This document shows positions 16,670-23,575 of a DNA stretch of 64,000 nucleotides, one piece after another. The translations under genes were made by a program, and so were the position numbers. The stretch comes from Crocinitomicaceae bacterium (GTDB lineage Bacteria > Bacteroidota > Bacteroidia > Flavobacteriales_D > Crocinitomicaceae). The stretch covers positions 124,001 through 188,000 of the forward strand of contig JADJYC010000005.1 of NCBI GenBank assembly GCA_016719925.1, read 5' to 3'. The notes under the pieces are model-generated. The model ran no database searches, was not told where the DNA came from, and worked only from the letters and a program-made list of their open reading frames with translations. The number at the start of each line of letters is the position of its first letter. The first letter of the stretch is position 1.

Positions 16670-17364
16670 ATGATTACCCTTTATAAATATTCTCGCATAG
16701 ACAAAAACTTAATTCATGGTTTAAGTTGCAAAACGAATTGGATATCAGATCCAAAATCCTTTAATGATCCATTTGAATTTGTAAGCCGCGCGGAATATGA
16801 CCATACGGAGTCTGGTATTTCTCGCCACTCATTTGAAGATATTCGATATAAAAAATTTATTGAATCGACTGCGGAAAGATATGGAGTAGTTTCTTATTCA
16901 GAATTGGATACCAATAATGCTCTCATGTGGTCTCATTATGCCGACCATCACAAAGGTATATGCCTTATTTTTGAAATTAATGAAAAGGAAAATCCGGACC
17001 TTTATAAAGTCAAATACAAGAAAATACTTCCAAAGTTGGACTACACTAAAAGTGAAAGTGCTTTCCGAAAGAATCTTGTTAATATAGCAACAACGAAATC
17101 CGTTGATTGGAAGTACGAGAAAGAGTGGCGCGAAGTATTCACATTCAAAAATAGGTCAATTGCGTATCCAGGAAAATTAAGCGTATCGTGTTTGGTTGTC
17201 GTTGCCCTATTAATGACATGCGAATTATTTGGAATATCGTTGTGCCATTATATGAAAAAGAAGTCGAATTCTCAAAGGTATTTAGGAAAGAAGGAACATT
17301 TCAACTATCGAGTATAATACACCCAAAAGAATTCAATATGCTCGACAAATTCCTGAAGATCTGA
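16670..17364 (+). CDS. Cassette gene: DUF2971 protein (one frameshift)
   Basis: Opens LYKYSRIDKNLIHGLSCKTN and has the family core NDPFEFVSR, YGVVSYSELDTNNALMWSHYADHHKGICLIFEI, followed by YKVKYKKILPKLDY and VDWKYEKEWREVF. The frame slips near 17180; in the next frame IVFGCRCPINDMRIIWNIVV, PLYEKEVEFSKVFRKEGTFQLSSI and a stop at 17362-17364 complete a normal DUF2971 of about 231 aa. DUF2971 proteins are frequent in mobile elements and have no known activity. It occupies a single-gene cassette between sites c and d. Confidence 0.75.
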
Positions 17365-17386
17365 ACTGCATGCAATAAATAACGTT

Positions 17387-17579
17387 TGCTAACACCACAT
17401 AAAAGTAATAGCGCTTCGGTTCTCCAATTTTAAGTGTTTCATAGCGAGCAGCGCCGCACAAAAAATTTTTAAACACAGAAATTTATTAAAAATATTTTTG
17501 TTCGGCTTGGTGGGTTAGCATTAAGTTCAGTACTTTTAATCAAGGCTGCGCTACTACTTTTATGCGTAGTCCGTTAGCG
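17387..17579 (+). repeat. attC-like recombination site d (long form, near copy of b)
   Basis: Ends TGCTAAC (17387-17393) and GTTAGCG (17573-17579). Same 17-base inverted arms as site b (CATAAAAGTAATAGCGC / GCGCTACTACTTTTATG) and nearly identical middle. Presence of two almost identical long sites in one array is typical of sedentary (VCR-like) cassette arrays, where attC sites are homogeneous. Confidence 0.8.
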
Positions 17580-17616
17580 GTCATTAGGTGAGACCGGTCA
17601 TATTTTACTGTGAAAA

Positions 17617-17648
17617 TTTGGAATTTCAGGAATAATGTAATAACTTTG
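17617..17648 (+). promoter_or_regulatory. Bacteroidota-type promoter for mazEF
   Basis: TTTG (17617-17620) and TAACTTTG (17641-17648) separated by 20 bases match the Bacteroidota sigma-A consensus TTTG ... TAnnTTTG. It lies within the cassette, 18 bases ahead of the mazE start, so the pair brings its own promoter. Confidence 0.6.
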
Positions 17649-17666
17649 TAATTACAAATAAAACTT

Positions 17667-17912
17667 ATGGATGTTTCATTGATTTCAATCGGTAATTCAA
17701 AAGGAATTCGACTTTCGAAAACTTTAATTGAAAAATATAATCTTCAAGATACAATAGAATTGATTCTTGAAAAAGGTTATATCATTTTAAAACCTAAGAC
17801 TAAAGCACGGAAAGGGTGGGAAAAGTCATTCAAGAAAATGCATGAGAATGGTGATGACAAGTTGCTGGTAACGGACGTTTTTAAAGATGAGGACTTCGAA
17901 GAATGGAATTAA
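17667..17912 (+). CDS. mazE: MazE-like AbrB-fold antitoxin (cassette gene)
   Basis: 81 aa with the swapped-hairpin AbrB/MazE DNA-binding domain: SLISIGNSKGIRLSKTLIEKYNLQDTIELILEKGYIILKP. The acidic C-terminal tail (DDKLLVTDVFKDEDFEEWN) is the part that occludes the toxin. It overlaps mazF by ten bases. Antitoxins of this family repress their own promoter; the promoter just upstream would be the target. Toxin-antitoxin pairs with their own promoter are typical stabilising cargo in large cassette arrays. Confidence 0.85.
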   Translation: MDVSLISIGNSKGIRLSKTLIEKYNLQDTIELILEKGYIILKPKTKARKGWEKSFKKMHENGDDKLLVTDVFKDEDFEEWN

Positions 17913-18226
17913 AACAATACCAAATTGTTCTTGTTAATCTGGATCCGACTATCGGCAGTGAAATGAAAAAGACTCGTCCATGCGTTATTATTTCTCCTGA
18001 CGAGATGAATAAATATTTACAGACTATTGTTATTGCTCCAATGACAAGTAGTTCTAAAAACTATCCGACCCGTGTTCCATTGAAACATAATAAAACTAAA
18101 GGCTGGATAGTTTTAGACCAAATCAGAACGATCGACAGAGAACGTATCATTAAAGTGCTTGACTCATTGACCGAAAAAGAAATTCACAATGTTAAAAGCA
18201 TAATTCACGAAACATATGTTGCGTAA
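17903..18226 (+). CDS. mazF: MazF/PemK-type mRNA interferase (cassette gene)
   Basis: 107 aa. YQIVLVNLDPTIGSEMKKTRPCVIISPDEMN is the PemK/MazF signature, followed by TIVIAPMTSSSKNYPTRVPL, KGWIVLDQIRTIDRERI and LDSLTEKEIHNV. The family cuts single-stranded mRNA at short sequence motifs and is neutralised by MazE. The stop is directly before the attC-like site e (GTAACAAACGCCCGCTAAC). Full length, no frameshift. Confidence 0.9.
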   Translation: MELKQYQIVLVNLDPTIGSEMKKTRPCVIISPDEMNKYLQTIVIAPMTSSSKNYPTRVPLKHNKTKGWIVLDQIRTIDRERIIKVLDSLTEKEIHNVKSIIHETYVA

Positions 18227-18234
18227 CAAACGCC

Positions 18235-18360
18235 CGCTAACACAGGCTAAAAATTAATTGCGTCCGCTGGGTCACTCACTGCTTGTTTTTCATAGAAAGT
18301 GCGCCAAGCAAAAAATTTCTTAATCAAAAACAAATTAAAAAATTTGTTTGCTTGGCTCAT
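18235..18360 (+). repeat. attC-like site e, right half missing
   Basis: Begins with CGCTAAC (18235-18241) and the left arm acaggctaaaaattaattgc, and has the internal stem GCCAAGCAAA / TTTGCTTGGC (about 18303-18356) at the same place as in sites b and d. The expected right arm and GTTRRRY end are not found here or after the IS110 element (checked by eye to 19836). The site is therefore truncated where the IS110 element begins. Confidence 0.65.
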
Positions 18361-18402
18361 ATGTTTGTAATTCTAAAAAATTATTTCAATTTTAAATTAT
18401 TG

Positions 18403-18572
18403 AAAGAAAGGGAATGAGAGCAGATGCGTGGCTTAGATACGAATGTAATCCGACGACAAGAGATTGCCTCATTCCCTTTTACCCCCAAGATCCAGAACAG
18501 AATGTAATGCATGCCATTTTTGACATAGCAAGAATATCGCAAATGAGAAAAGGAGAAACAGGGTAAACTTTC
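18403..18572 (+). ncRNA. Candidate IS110 bridge RNA
   Basis: In the noncoding segment before the transposase, AAAGGGAATGAG (18407-18418) and CTCATTCCCTTT (18468-18479) form a perfect 12-bp stem closing a 49-base loop, followed by about 90 further noncoding bases up to the transposase ATG. IS110 elements encode a structured bridge RNA with target- and donor-binding loops in the end-proximal noncoding region, on the 5' side in the IS110 group. Position, strand and folding fit; the guide segments cannot be verified without exact element ends. Confidence 0.5.
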
Positions 18573-19661
18573 ATGAAACTTAATAAAAAATTTATGAAAG
18601 AAATTATTAAACAATGTGTAGGCATCGATATTGCCAAAGCTGACTTTGTAGCAACTTTTGGAGTATGTGATGTAGACAGAGAAATTCGATTTCTCAAATC
18701 AAAAAAATTCATTAACAATGAAGAGGGATTTGTAGAGTTTTCAAACTGGGTGAATACGCTTTCCGTTGCGGAAGTTTCATTAATTCTTGTTCTTGAAGTA
18801 ACAGGTGTATATCACGAAAAATGTAGCCATTTTTTAGTGGATAATGGTTTTGACATTTGTATCGCTTTCCCAAAAAGATCAAAAGATTTTATGAGGACGT
18901 TGAAGATAAAAAAAGTCACAGACAAAATCGCTTCTCAAAGTCTTGCGACAATGGGATTGGAAAAGAAGTTAGATCTATGGAAAAAACCTGAAAAAATCTA
19001 TTATGATCTTAAACATCTCAATAGAGAAAAGGAAAAAATACAAGATCAGATTACACAATTAAAAAATCAATTACATGCTGAAAGTGCTGGAATATGGCCA
19101 AATAAATCGAGCATCAACCGCATGAATTCAACCCTCAAACTTCTTCAAAAACAACGCCTGCAAGTACTAGATGAAATAACTCAAGTTGTTCAAAAAGACA
19201 AAAATTTATTTGATAAGCTTACTAGGATTACCACTATTCCAGGGGTTGGTTTGATGACTGCTACAACTATTATTGGTGAAACAAATGGATTCAATCTTAT
19301 CAAAAACAAACGTCAACTTGTGAGTTACGTTGGATATGATGTGATCAACCAAGAATCGGGCTCCTCAGTTTTAACGAAAGCGCGAATTTCAAAACGCGGA
19401 AACAGAAGAATTAGAAAAGCATTACACATGCCCGCTCTTACCTCTATCAGACATAATTTACACGACAAGGATATGTTTCTGAGAATTGTATCACGCACCG
19501 GAATAAAAATGAAAGCTGCCGTTGCTATTCAACGAAAAATCCTAGCCCTTATATACACCCTATGGAAATCAGAAACAGTTTACGATCCAGAGTATGAACA
19601 AAAAAAGAGGGTAGCTCAAGGCTACCCCACGAGCTGGATCAAGTCCGCTCAAGAATCATAG
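18573..19661 (+). CDS. IS110-family transposase (RuvC-like DEDD recombinase)
   Basis: 362 aa (a start at the second Met, 18594, is equally possible). The N-terminal RuvC-like DEDD domain shows QCVGIDIAKADFVATF, LVLEVTGVYHE and VTDKIASQSLATMG. After a coiled-coil spacer (NREKEKIQDQITQLKNQL), the C-terminal Tnp domain carries ITTIPGVGLMTATTIIGE, LVSYVGYDVINQESGSS with the conserved Ser, and ARISKRGNRRIRKALHMPA. The gene is intact, unlike many neighbours. These enzymes use a bridge RNA to choose target and donor sites. An AGGAG stretch lies 19 bases before the first Met. Confidence 0.95.
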   Translation: MKLNKKFMKEIIKQCVGIDIAKADFVATFGVCDVDREIRFLKSKKFINNEEGFVEFSNWVNTLSVAEVSLILVLEVTGVYHEKCSHFLVDNGFDICIAFPKRSKDFMRTLKIKKVTDKIASQSLATMGLEKKLDLWKKPEKIYYDLKHLNREKEKIQDQITQLKNQLHAESAGIWPNKSSINRMNSTLKLLQKQRLQVLDEITQVVQKDKNLFDKLTRITTIPGVGLMTATTIIGETNGFNLIKNKRQLVSYVGYDVINQESGSSVLTKARISKRGNRRIRKALHMPALTSIRHNLHDKDMFLRIVSRTGIKMKAAVAIQRKILALIYTLWKSETVYDPEYEQKKRVAQGYPTSWIKSAQES

Positions 19662-19718
19662 ATTCATCACAAATGTATAAATTTTGTATTTATTTTATTT
19701 GGAAATTAACACAGAATC

Positions 19719-19748
19719 TTGTCGGTTAACATCATCTTCATATCTTTA
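19719..19748 (+). promoter_or_regulatory. Possible narK promoter
   Basis: TTG (19719-19721) and TATCTTTA (19741-19748) with 19 bases between approximate the Bacteroidota promoter, one base off in the -7 element. No FNR-type TTGAT-N4-ATCAA box is visible upstream of narK. Lying close to the IS110 right end, this region may have been changed by the insertion. Confidence 0.3.
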
Positions 19749-19836
19749 GTCTCAGTAGCGCATTCAGGTTTCAGCTGTAATCTGTTAAGACAAATTATAA
19801 TACTGTTTTCTCAAATAATATACACATAAATCGATC

Positions 19837-21330
19837 ATGAATAGTAACATACCAAAGGGAGCATACAGAGTACTTTCCATAAACACATTTGCATTTACAA
19901 TATGTTTTGCCTGCTGGATGCTAAATGGCGTTCTGGTTACTTATTTGGTAGACAATCATGTATTTGACTGGAGTCCCATTAAGATCGGATGGCTAATGGG
20001 TATTCCGGTTTTAACGGGTGCGGTTTTCAGATTACCGTTTGGAATTTTAACTGATAAATATGGTGGTAGGCCGGGTTTTACAACTTTGATGCTGTTGGCA
20101 GCTGTGCCCATGTTTATGTTGTCTCAGGTTGATACTTTTTTTGGTTTTGCACTTTGTAGTTTTGGGTTCGGTATTACGGGAGCTTCGTTTGCTGTTGGTA
20201 ATGCATTTACTTCATATTGGTTCCCGAAAGAACGACAAGGACTTGCAATGGGAATTTTTGGTGCAGGTAATGCTGGTGCGGCAATTACCACTTTGTTTGC
20301 ACCCTCAATTCTAAAATACCTTACCAAAGGTAATTTTGATTTGGATTCATGGAGGATTTTGCCTCAGATTTATGCGGGTGCATTGGTCATTACAGCCTTA
20401 TTGTTTTTTTTACTTGTGACAAATAAAAAACCCAAAGTAACCCCAAAAAAAGTAACTGAATTGTTTGCCCCACTAAAAAAACTTCGTGTCTGGAGATTTG
20501 GACTTTACTACGCTCTGGTGTTTGGTATGTTTGTTTCTTTTTCGCAATGGCTGATTCCTTACTTTGTAAATGTATACTACCTGCCTTTGGTAACAGCCGG
20601 GGTTCTGGCGGCATGTTTTAGTTTTCCTTCCGGTGTGATTCGTGCTTTAGGTGGCTGGATGTCTGACAAATGGGGCGCAAGAAAAGTAATGTACTGGGTG
20701 CTGGGAACTTCCGTTGTATTTAGTTTAATGATGAGTGTTCCTAAAATGGACATTTCTACTCCCGGCAACGGAATTATGGCTACAACAACAGGGACAGTTA
20801 CAGCCGTTTCTGATTCGTTGATAATGGTAAATGAAACTGCTTATCCTTTAATTGCAAAAGAAATTTCACTCAATACTAAGTTCGATAATGAGGAATTTCA
20901 TATTCTGCCGGTAAAACAGGCCTGGCAAACCCCAGTTGTATCCGTTGGTGACGTTGTAGAAAAAAAACAATTGCTGGCCAGAGGGGAAACGCATATTATG
21001 TTTCAGGCCAATGTGTGGATTTTTGCAGTATTAGCCATTATATTAGGAAGTATCTGGGGAATTGGCAAGGCAGCCGTTTTTAAACATATTCCAGAATACT
21101 TTCCGAATGAGGTTGGTGTTGTTGGTGGAATGGTTGGACTTATTGGCGGTTTGGGAGGTTTTGTAGGTCCTATAGTATTTGGATATTTATTGGAAGTCAC
21201 CGGTCTTTGGACCTCATGCTGGATTTTTATTTTCCTTTTAGCTATAATCTGTTATTTATGGATGGATAAGGTTATTAAAAAGATGATGCGGAAAGAAGTA
21301 CCTGAGTTAATGAGGAAAATGGATAACTAA
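19837..21330 (+). CDS. narK: NarK-type nitrate/nitrite MFS transporter with an inserted loop domain
   Basis: 497 aa, twelve predicted membrane segments. The nitrate signature glycine-rich motifs are both present: GIFGAGNAGAAI (139-150) and GGMVGLIGGLGGFVGP near the end; Arg65 in VFRLPFG and Arg269 in GVIRALGG would be the substrate-binding pair. Between the segments ending near 300 and starting near 391 there is an extra hydrophilic stretch of about 85 residues (TGTVTAVSDSLIMVNE ... VVSVGDVVEKKQLLARGE) that is not part of the basic MFS fold. No nitrate reductase gene is in the window. The frame is intact. Confidence 0.9.
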   Translation: MNSNIPKGAYRVLSINTFAFTICFACWMLNGVLVTYLVDNHVFDWSPIKIGWLMGIPVLTGAVFRLPFGILTDKYGGRPGFTTLMLLAAVPMFMLSQVDTFFGFALCSFGFGITGASFAVGNAFTSYWFPKERQGLAMGIFGAGNAGAAITTLFAPSILKYLTKGNFDLDSWRILPQIYAGALVITALLFFLLVTNKKPKVTPKKVTELFAPLKKLRVWRFGLYYALVFGMFVSFSQWLIPYFVNVYYLPLVTAGVLAACFSFPSGVIRALGGWMSDKWGARKVMYWVLGTSVVFSLMMSVPKMDISTPGNGIMATTTGTVTAVSDSLIMVNETAYPLIAKEISLNTKFDNEEFHILPVKQAWQTPVVSVGDVVEKKQLLARGETHIMFQANVWIFAVLAIILGSIWGIGKAAVFKHIPEYFPNEVGVVGGMVGLIGGLGGFVGPIVFGYLLEVTGLWTSCWIFIFLLAIICYLWMDKVIKKMMRKEVPELMRKMDN

Positions 21331-21459
21331 CAATTGCCCAACAACAAGTCACTGCTCAGTTGAAAGATGAAAAAAAATTCTGAGGAAAAACTTTGATAGA
21401 AGAAAAGTGGATGAAAAAATCCGGATTGAGTAAAAGACAATTTTTACTTTAAATCATTT

Positions 21460-21486
21460 AAAAAAAAAGCAACCCGAAGGTTGCTC
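21460..21486 (-). terminator. Rho-independent terminator of the cold-shock gene
   Basis: On the minus strand GAGCAACC TTCG GGTTGCT followed by a T8 run: stem of seven to eight pairs with a UUCG tetraloop. It lies 19 bases after the cold-shock stop codon. Confidence 0.9.
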
Positions 21487-21504
21487 TCTTTTGTTTTGTT
21501 TTAG

Positions 21505-21693
21505 TTACGCCAGACGGACGTTAATTGCATTCACACCCCGCTTACCCATCTCTGTATCATAAGATACTATGTCGTTTTCACTGATGTTGTCATTTACTGC
21601 TGATACATGGACAAAAATGTCTTGTCCATCTTCTCCTTTAATAAATCCGAAGCCTTTTGCTTCATTAAAGAATTTTACTGTTCCTTTTTTCAT
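21505..21693 (-). CDS. CspA-family cold-shock protein
   Basis: 62 aa, one OB-fold. RNP1 KGFGFI and RNP2 DIFVHVS are both present, with the usual start GTVKFFNEAKGFGFI. It binds single-stranded RNA and DNA and acts as an RNA chaperone. The upstream leader on the minus strand is long, about 150 bases to the next recognisable sequence, and includes a hairpin 16 bases before the ATG, consistent with structure-dependent translation as in other csp genes. Ends in a UUCG terminator. The product is slightly shorter than the usual 65-70 aa. Confidence 0.95.
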   Translation of the reverse strand: MKKGTVKFFNEAKGFGFIKGEDGQDIFVHVSAVNDNISENDIVSYDTEMGKRGVNAINVRLA

Positions 21694-21708
21694 TACATTG
21701 ATTTTTTC

Positions 21709-21721
21709 CCGATAATCGGGT
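21709..21721 (-). promoter_or_regulatory. Hairpin in the cold-shock mRNA leader
   Basis: CCCGATTATCGGG is a perfect palindrome around a central base, just upstream of an A-rich stretch and the start codon. It could hide or expose the initiation region depending on temperature; this is inference from position. Confidence 0.4.
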
Positions 21722-21879
21722 TGTTACTTTAACTTGCTTTGCTTTCTGCAAAGTCTGCTTTATTAAAAAATTGAAATTAAAACCGGTTTGTATTTTGAAC
21801 TACAAATAGATTGAGACCCAATCTTCTGATGAAGGATACAAATATAGCACTAATTACCGGATATTCCTAATTTATTAAT

Positions 21880-22116
21880 TTGAAGCTGTCATTGATAATT
21901 GAATTTCATTCAAAAAAAGACCTGTTATCAGAAGTCAATTTCATTTATTTAGCCTCAGAGTACAGGCCGGTAAAATTTATTTCGTCAGGATTTTACCCCG
22001 GGCTTCATACCATCAAAAAATGGAATGAATGGAGCTATCAGCACCGAGCAGATTTAGTTATAAATTTTCCGCTGGAACTGAATGAATTTGAAATCAGTCC
22101 CTTTGTACAGGGATAG
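21880..22116 (+). CDS. Small hypothetical protein (possible EF-Tu domain-like beta barrel)
   Basis: 78 aa from a TTG start. The pattern LLSEVNFIYLASEYRPVKFISSGFYPGLH ... ELNEFEISPFVQG loosely recalls the C-terminal barrel domain of elongation factor Tu-like proteins (strand, R-P-x-F-x-SGYxP). Whether the gene is complete is uncertain: no ATG start exists in frame, and the region is short. I include it with low confidence. Confidence 0.4.
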   Translation: MKLSLIIEFHSKKDLLSEVNFIYLASEYRPVKFISSGFYPGLHTIKKWNEWSYQHRADLVINFPLELNEFEISPFVQG

Positions 22117-22226
22117 TTTAGAAAAACAATTGAACACTTTCGGCACTTTTGCGGCTTAAAAATTGGAGTTCGTTTCTAAATTTGATATCTGAATACTAAT
22201 TTCTTTGATTTCTAAAAACACATTCC

Positions 22227-22805
22227 ATGAACCCAAAAGCAGATTTTTATTTTCAAAATTCAAAACGCTGGCAGAGTGAAATGCAAAAAATGCGTTTGAT
22301 AGCTTTAGATTGTAAACTGACAGAAGACTTAAAATGGGGATGTCCCTGCTACACAATCAATAATTCAAATGTTGTTCTTATTCATGAGTTCAAAGATTAT
22401 TGTGCCTTTTTGTTTTTTAAGGGAGCTTTAATGAAAGATCCAAAAGGAATTTTGATTCAGCAATCCAAAAATGTACAAGCGGCCAGACAAATCCGGTTTA
22501 CCGGTGTTTCTGAAATTACAAAACTTCAGACAGTTTTGAGATCATACATAAAACAGGCCATTGAAATTGAAAAATCAGGATTGAAAGTTGAAATGAAAAA
22601 GACAACTGAATTTGAAATGCCTGAAGAATTTAAAAAGGAACTGACCAAAAATAAAAAATTGAAATCTGCTTTTGAATCGCTCACACCCGGCAGACAACGG
22701 GCCTATCTGATTTTCTTTTCTTCAGCCAAACAAAGTGCAACACGCCAGGCACGAATTGAAAAACACATTCCTGATATTTTGAAAGGAAAAGGTTTGAATG
22801 ATTAA
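22227..22805 (+). CDS. DUF1801/YdeI-type protein
   Basis: 192 aa. An N-terminal DUF1801-like domain (ALDCKLTEDLKWGCPCYTINNSNVVLIHEFKDYCAFLFFKGALM) is joined to a C-terminal YdeI/OmdA-type domain (MPEEFKKELTKNKKLKSAFESLTPGRQRAYLIFFSSAKQSATRQARIEKHIPDI). The latter is annotated in databases as bacteriocin-protection or OmpD-associated, though its mechanism is not established. The gene precedes the DUF4256 gene by 35 bases and is probably co-transcribed with it. Confidence 0.85.
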   Translation: MNPKADFYFQNSKRWQSEMQKMRLIALDCKLTEDLKWGCPCYTINNSNVVLIHEFKDYCAFLFFKGALMKDPKGILIQQSKNVQAARQIRFTGVSEITKLQTVLRSYIKQAIEIEKSGLKVEMKKTTEFEMPEEFKKELTKNKKLKSAFESLTPGRQRAYLIFFSSAKQSATRQARIEKHIPDILKGKGLND

Positions 22806-22840
22806 GATTTTTTAGATTTACGTTTATTATTTCTGATTTT

Positions 22841-23407
22841 ATGGCCAAATCAAAAAATACTATTTCAGATAAAGAAGCAAAAGAAATCATTCAGATTTTA
22901 AAAACACGATTCGAAAAAAACAGTGCAAGACATAAATCTGTGGACTGGAAAAAAGTGGAGGCAAAATTGCTGAAACAATCAGATAAAATTTGGTCGTTAA
23001 TTCAAATGGAACAAACCGGCGGAGAACCCGATGTAATAGGAGAAGATAAAAAAACCGGAGAAATTATTTTTTGTGATTGTTCAGCAGAGACTCCCAAAGG
23101 CCGTGTGAGCTTGTGTTATGATGAAGATGCATTGAATGCCCGCAAAGAAAATAAACCCGCCGGCAGTGCCATGAAAAAAGCAGCTGAAATGGGAATTGAA
23201 ATGATGGATGAAACGCAATATCGCGACTTACAAAAGTTGGGAAAATTTGATACCAAAACTTCAAGCTGGTTAAAAACGCCTGCTGACATCAGAAAACTGG
23301 GAGGTGCAATTTTTGGTGACTGGAGATACGGTCATACATTCATCTATCACAACGGCGCACAATCTTATTATGCCGCAAGAGGGTTCAGAGGTTTGCTCAA
23401 AGTCTGA
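22841..23407 (+). CDS. DUF4256 protein
   Basis: 188 aa, soluble. Family landmarks: ILKTRFEKNSARHKSVDWKKVEAKL, MEQTGGEPDVIGEDKKTGEIIFCDCSAETPKGRVSLCYDE and the C-terminal GGAIFGDWRYGHTFIYHNGAQSYYAARGFRG. The function of DUF4256 is unknown; a CD...E arrangement could be metal-binding. It probably shares a transcript with the upstream YdeI-type gene. Confidence 0.85.
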   Translation: MAKSKNTISDKEAKEIIQILKTRFEKNSARHKSVDWKKVEAKLLKQSDKIWSLIQMEQTGGEPDVIGEDKKTGEIIFCDCSAETPKGRVSLCYDEDALNARKENKPAGSAMKKAAEMGIEMMDETQYRDLQKLGKFDTKTSSWLKTPADIRKLGGAIFGDWRYGHTFIYHNGAQSYYAARGFRGLLKV

Positions 23408-23429
23408 AAATGAAACGCATTTTTTCTAA

Positions 23430-23575
23430 ACGGTAAAGGATTTCAGTAAGTGCCCTGAATCAATAGACAGCAAATGTGAGTTTCTGATTTTACCCGGTGT
23501 AAAACACTCACCTCAAAAAGAATCTCCGGAAATTATTCTGAAGAAATCGGTTGAATTTATTCAAAGTATAGTTAA
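23430..23575 (+). pseudogene. Remnant of an alpha/beta-hydrolase C-terminus
   Basis: Right after the DUF4256 stop, an open stretch without a start reads VKDFSKCPESIDSKCEFLIL, PGVKHSPQKESPEIILKKSV and EFIQSI. PGxxHSP..E.P..I....EFI is the catalytic-His end of an alpha/beta hydrolase. The rest of the gene is absent upstream, so this is a fragment left by a deletion. It runs into the 3' end of the opposite methyltransferase gene. Confidence 0.5.

Larger units (their letters stand above)
18361..19720 (+). mobile_element. IS110-family insertion sequence (approximate ends)
   Basis: Consists of a roughly 200-base noncoding left part, one transposase gene, and a short right part. The left boundary is placed where homology of site e to sites b/d stops; the right boundary lies somewhere between 19670 and 19720 and is not fixed. 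No terminal inverted repeats or target duplications are visible, as expected for IS110. Some relatives (IS1111-attC group) are known to insert into attC sites. Confidence 0.7.

Noticed and set aside
18381..18718. Minus-strand frames over the IS110 left part
   Set aside because: They overlap the candidate bridge RNA and transposase start in antisense, with no protein-family features.
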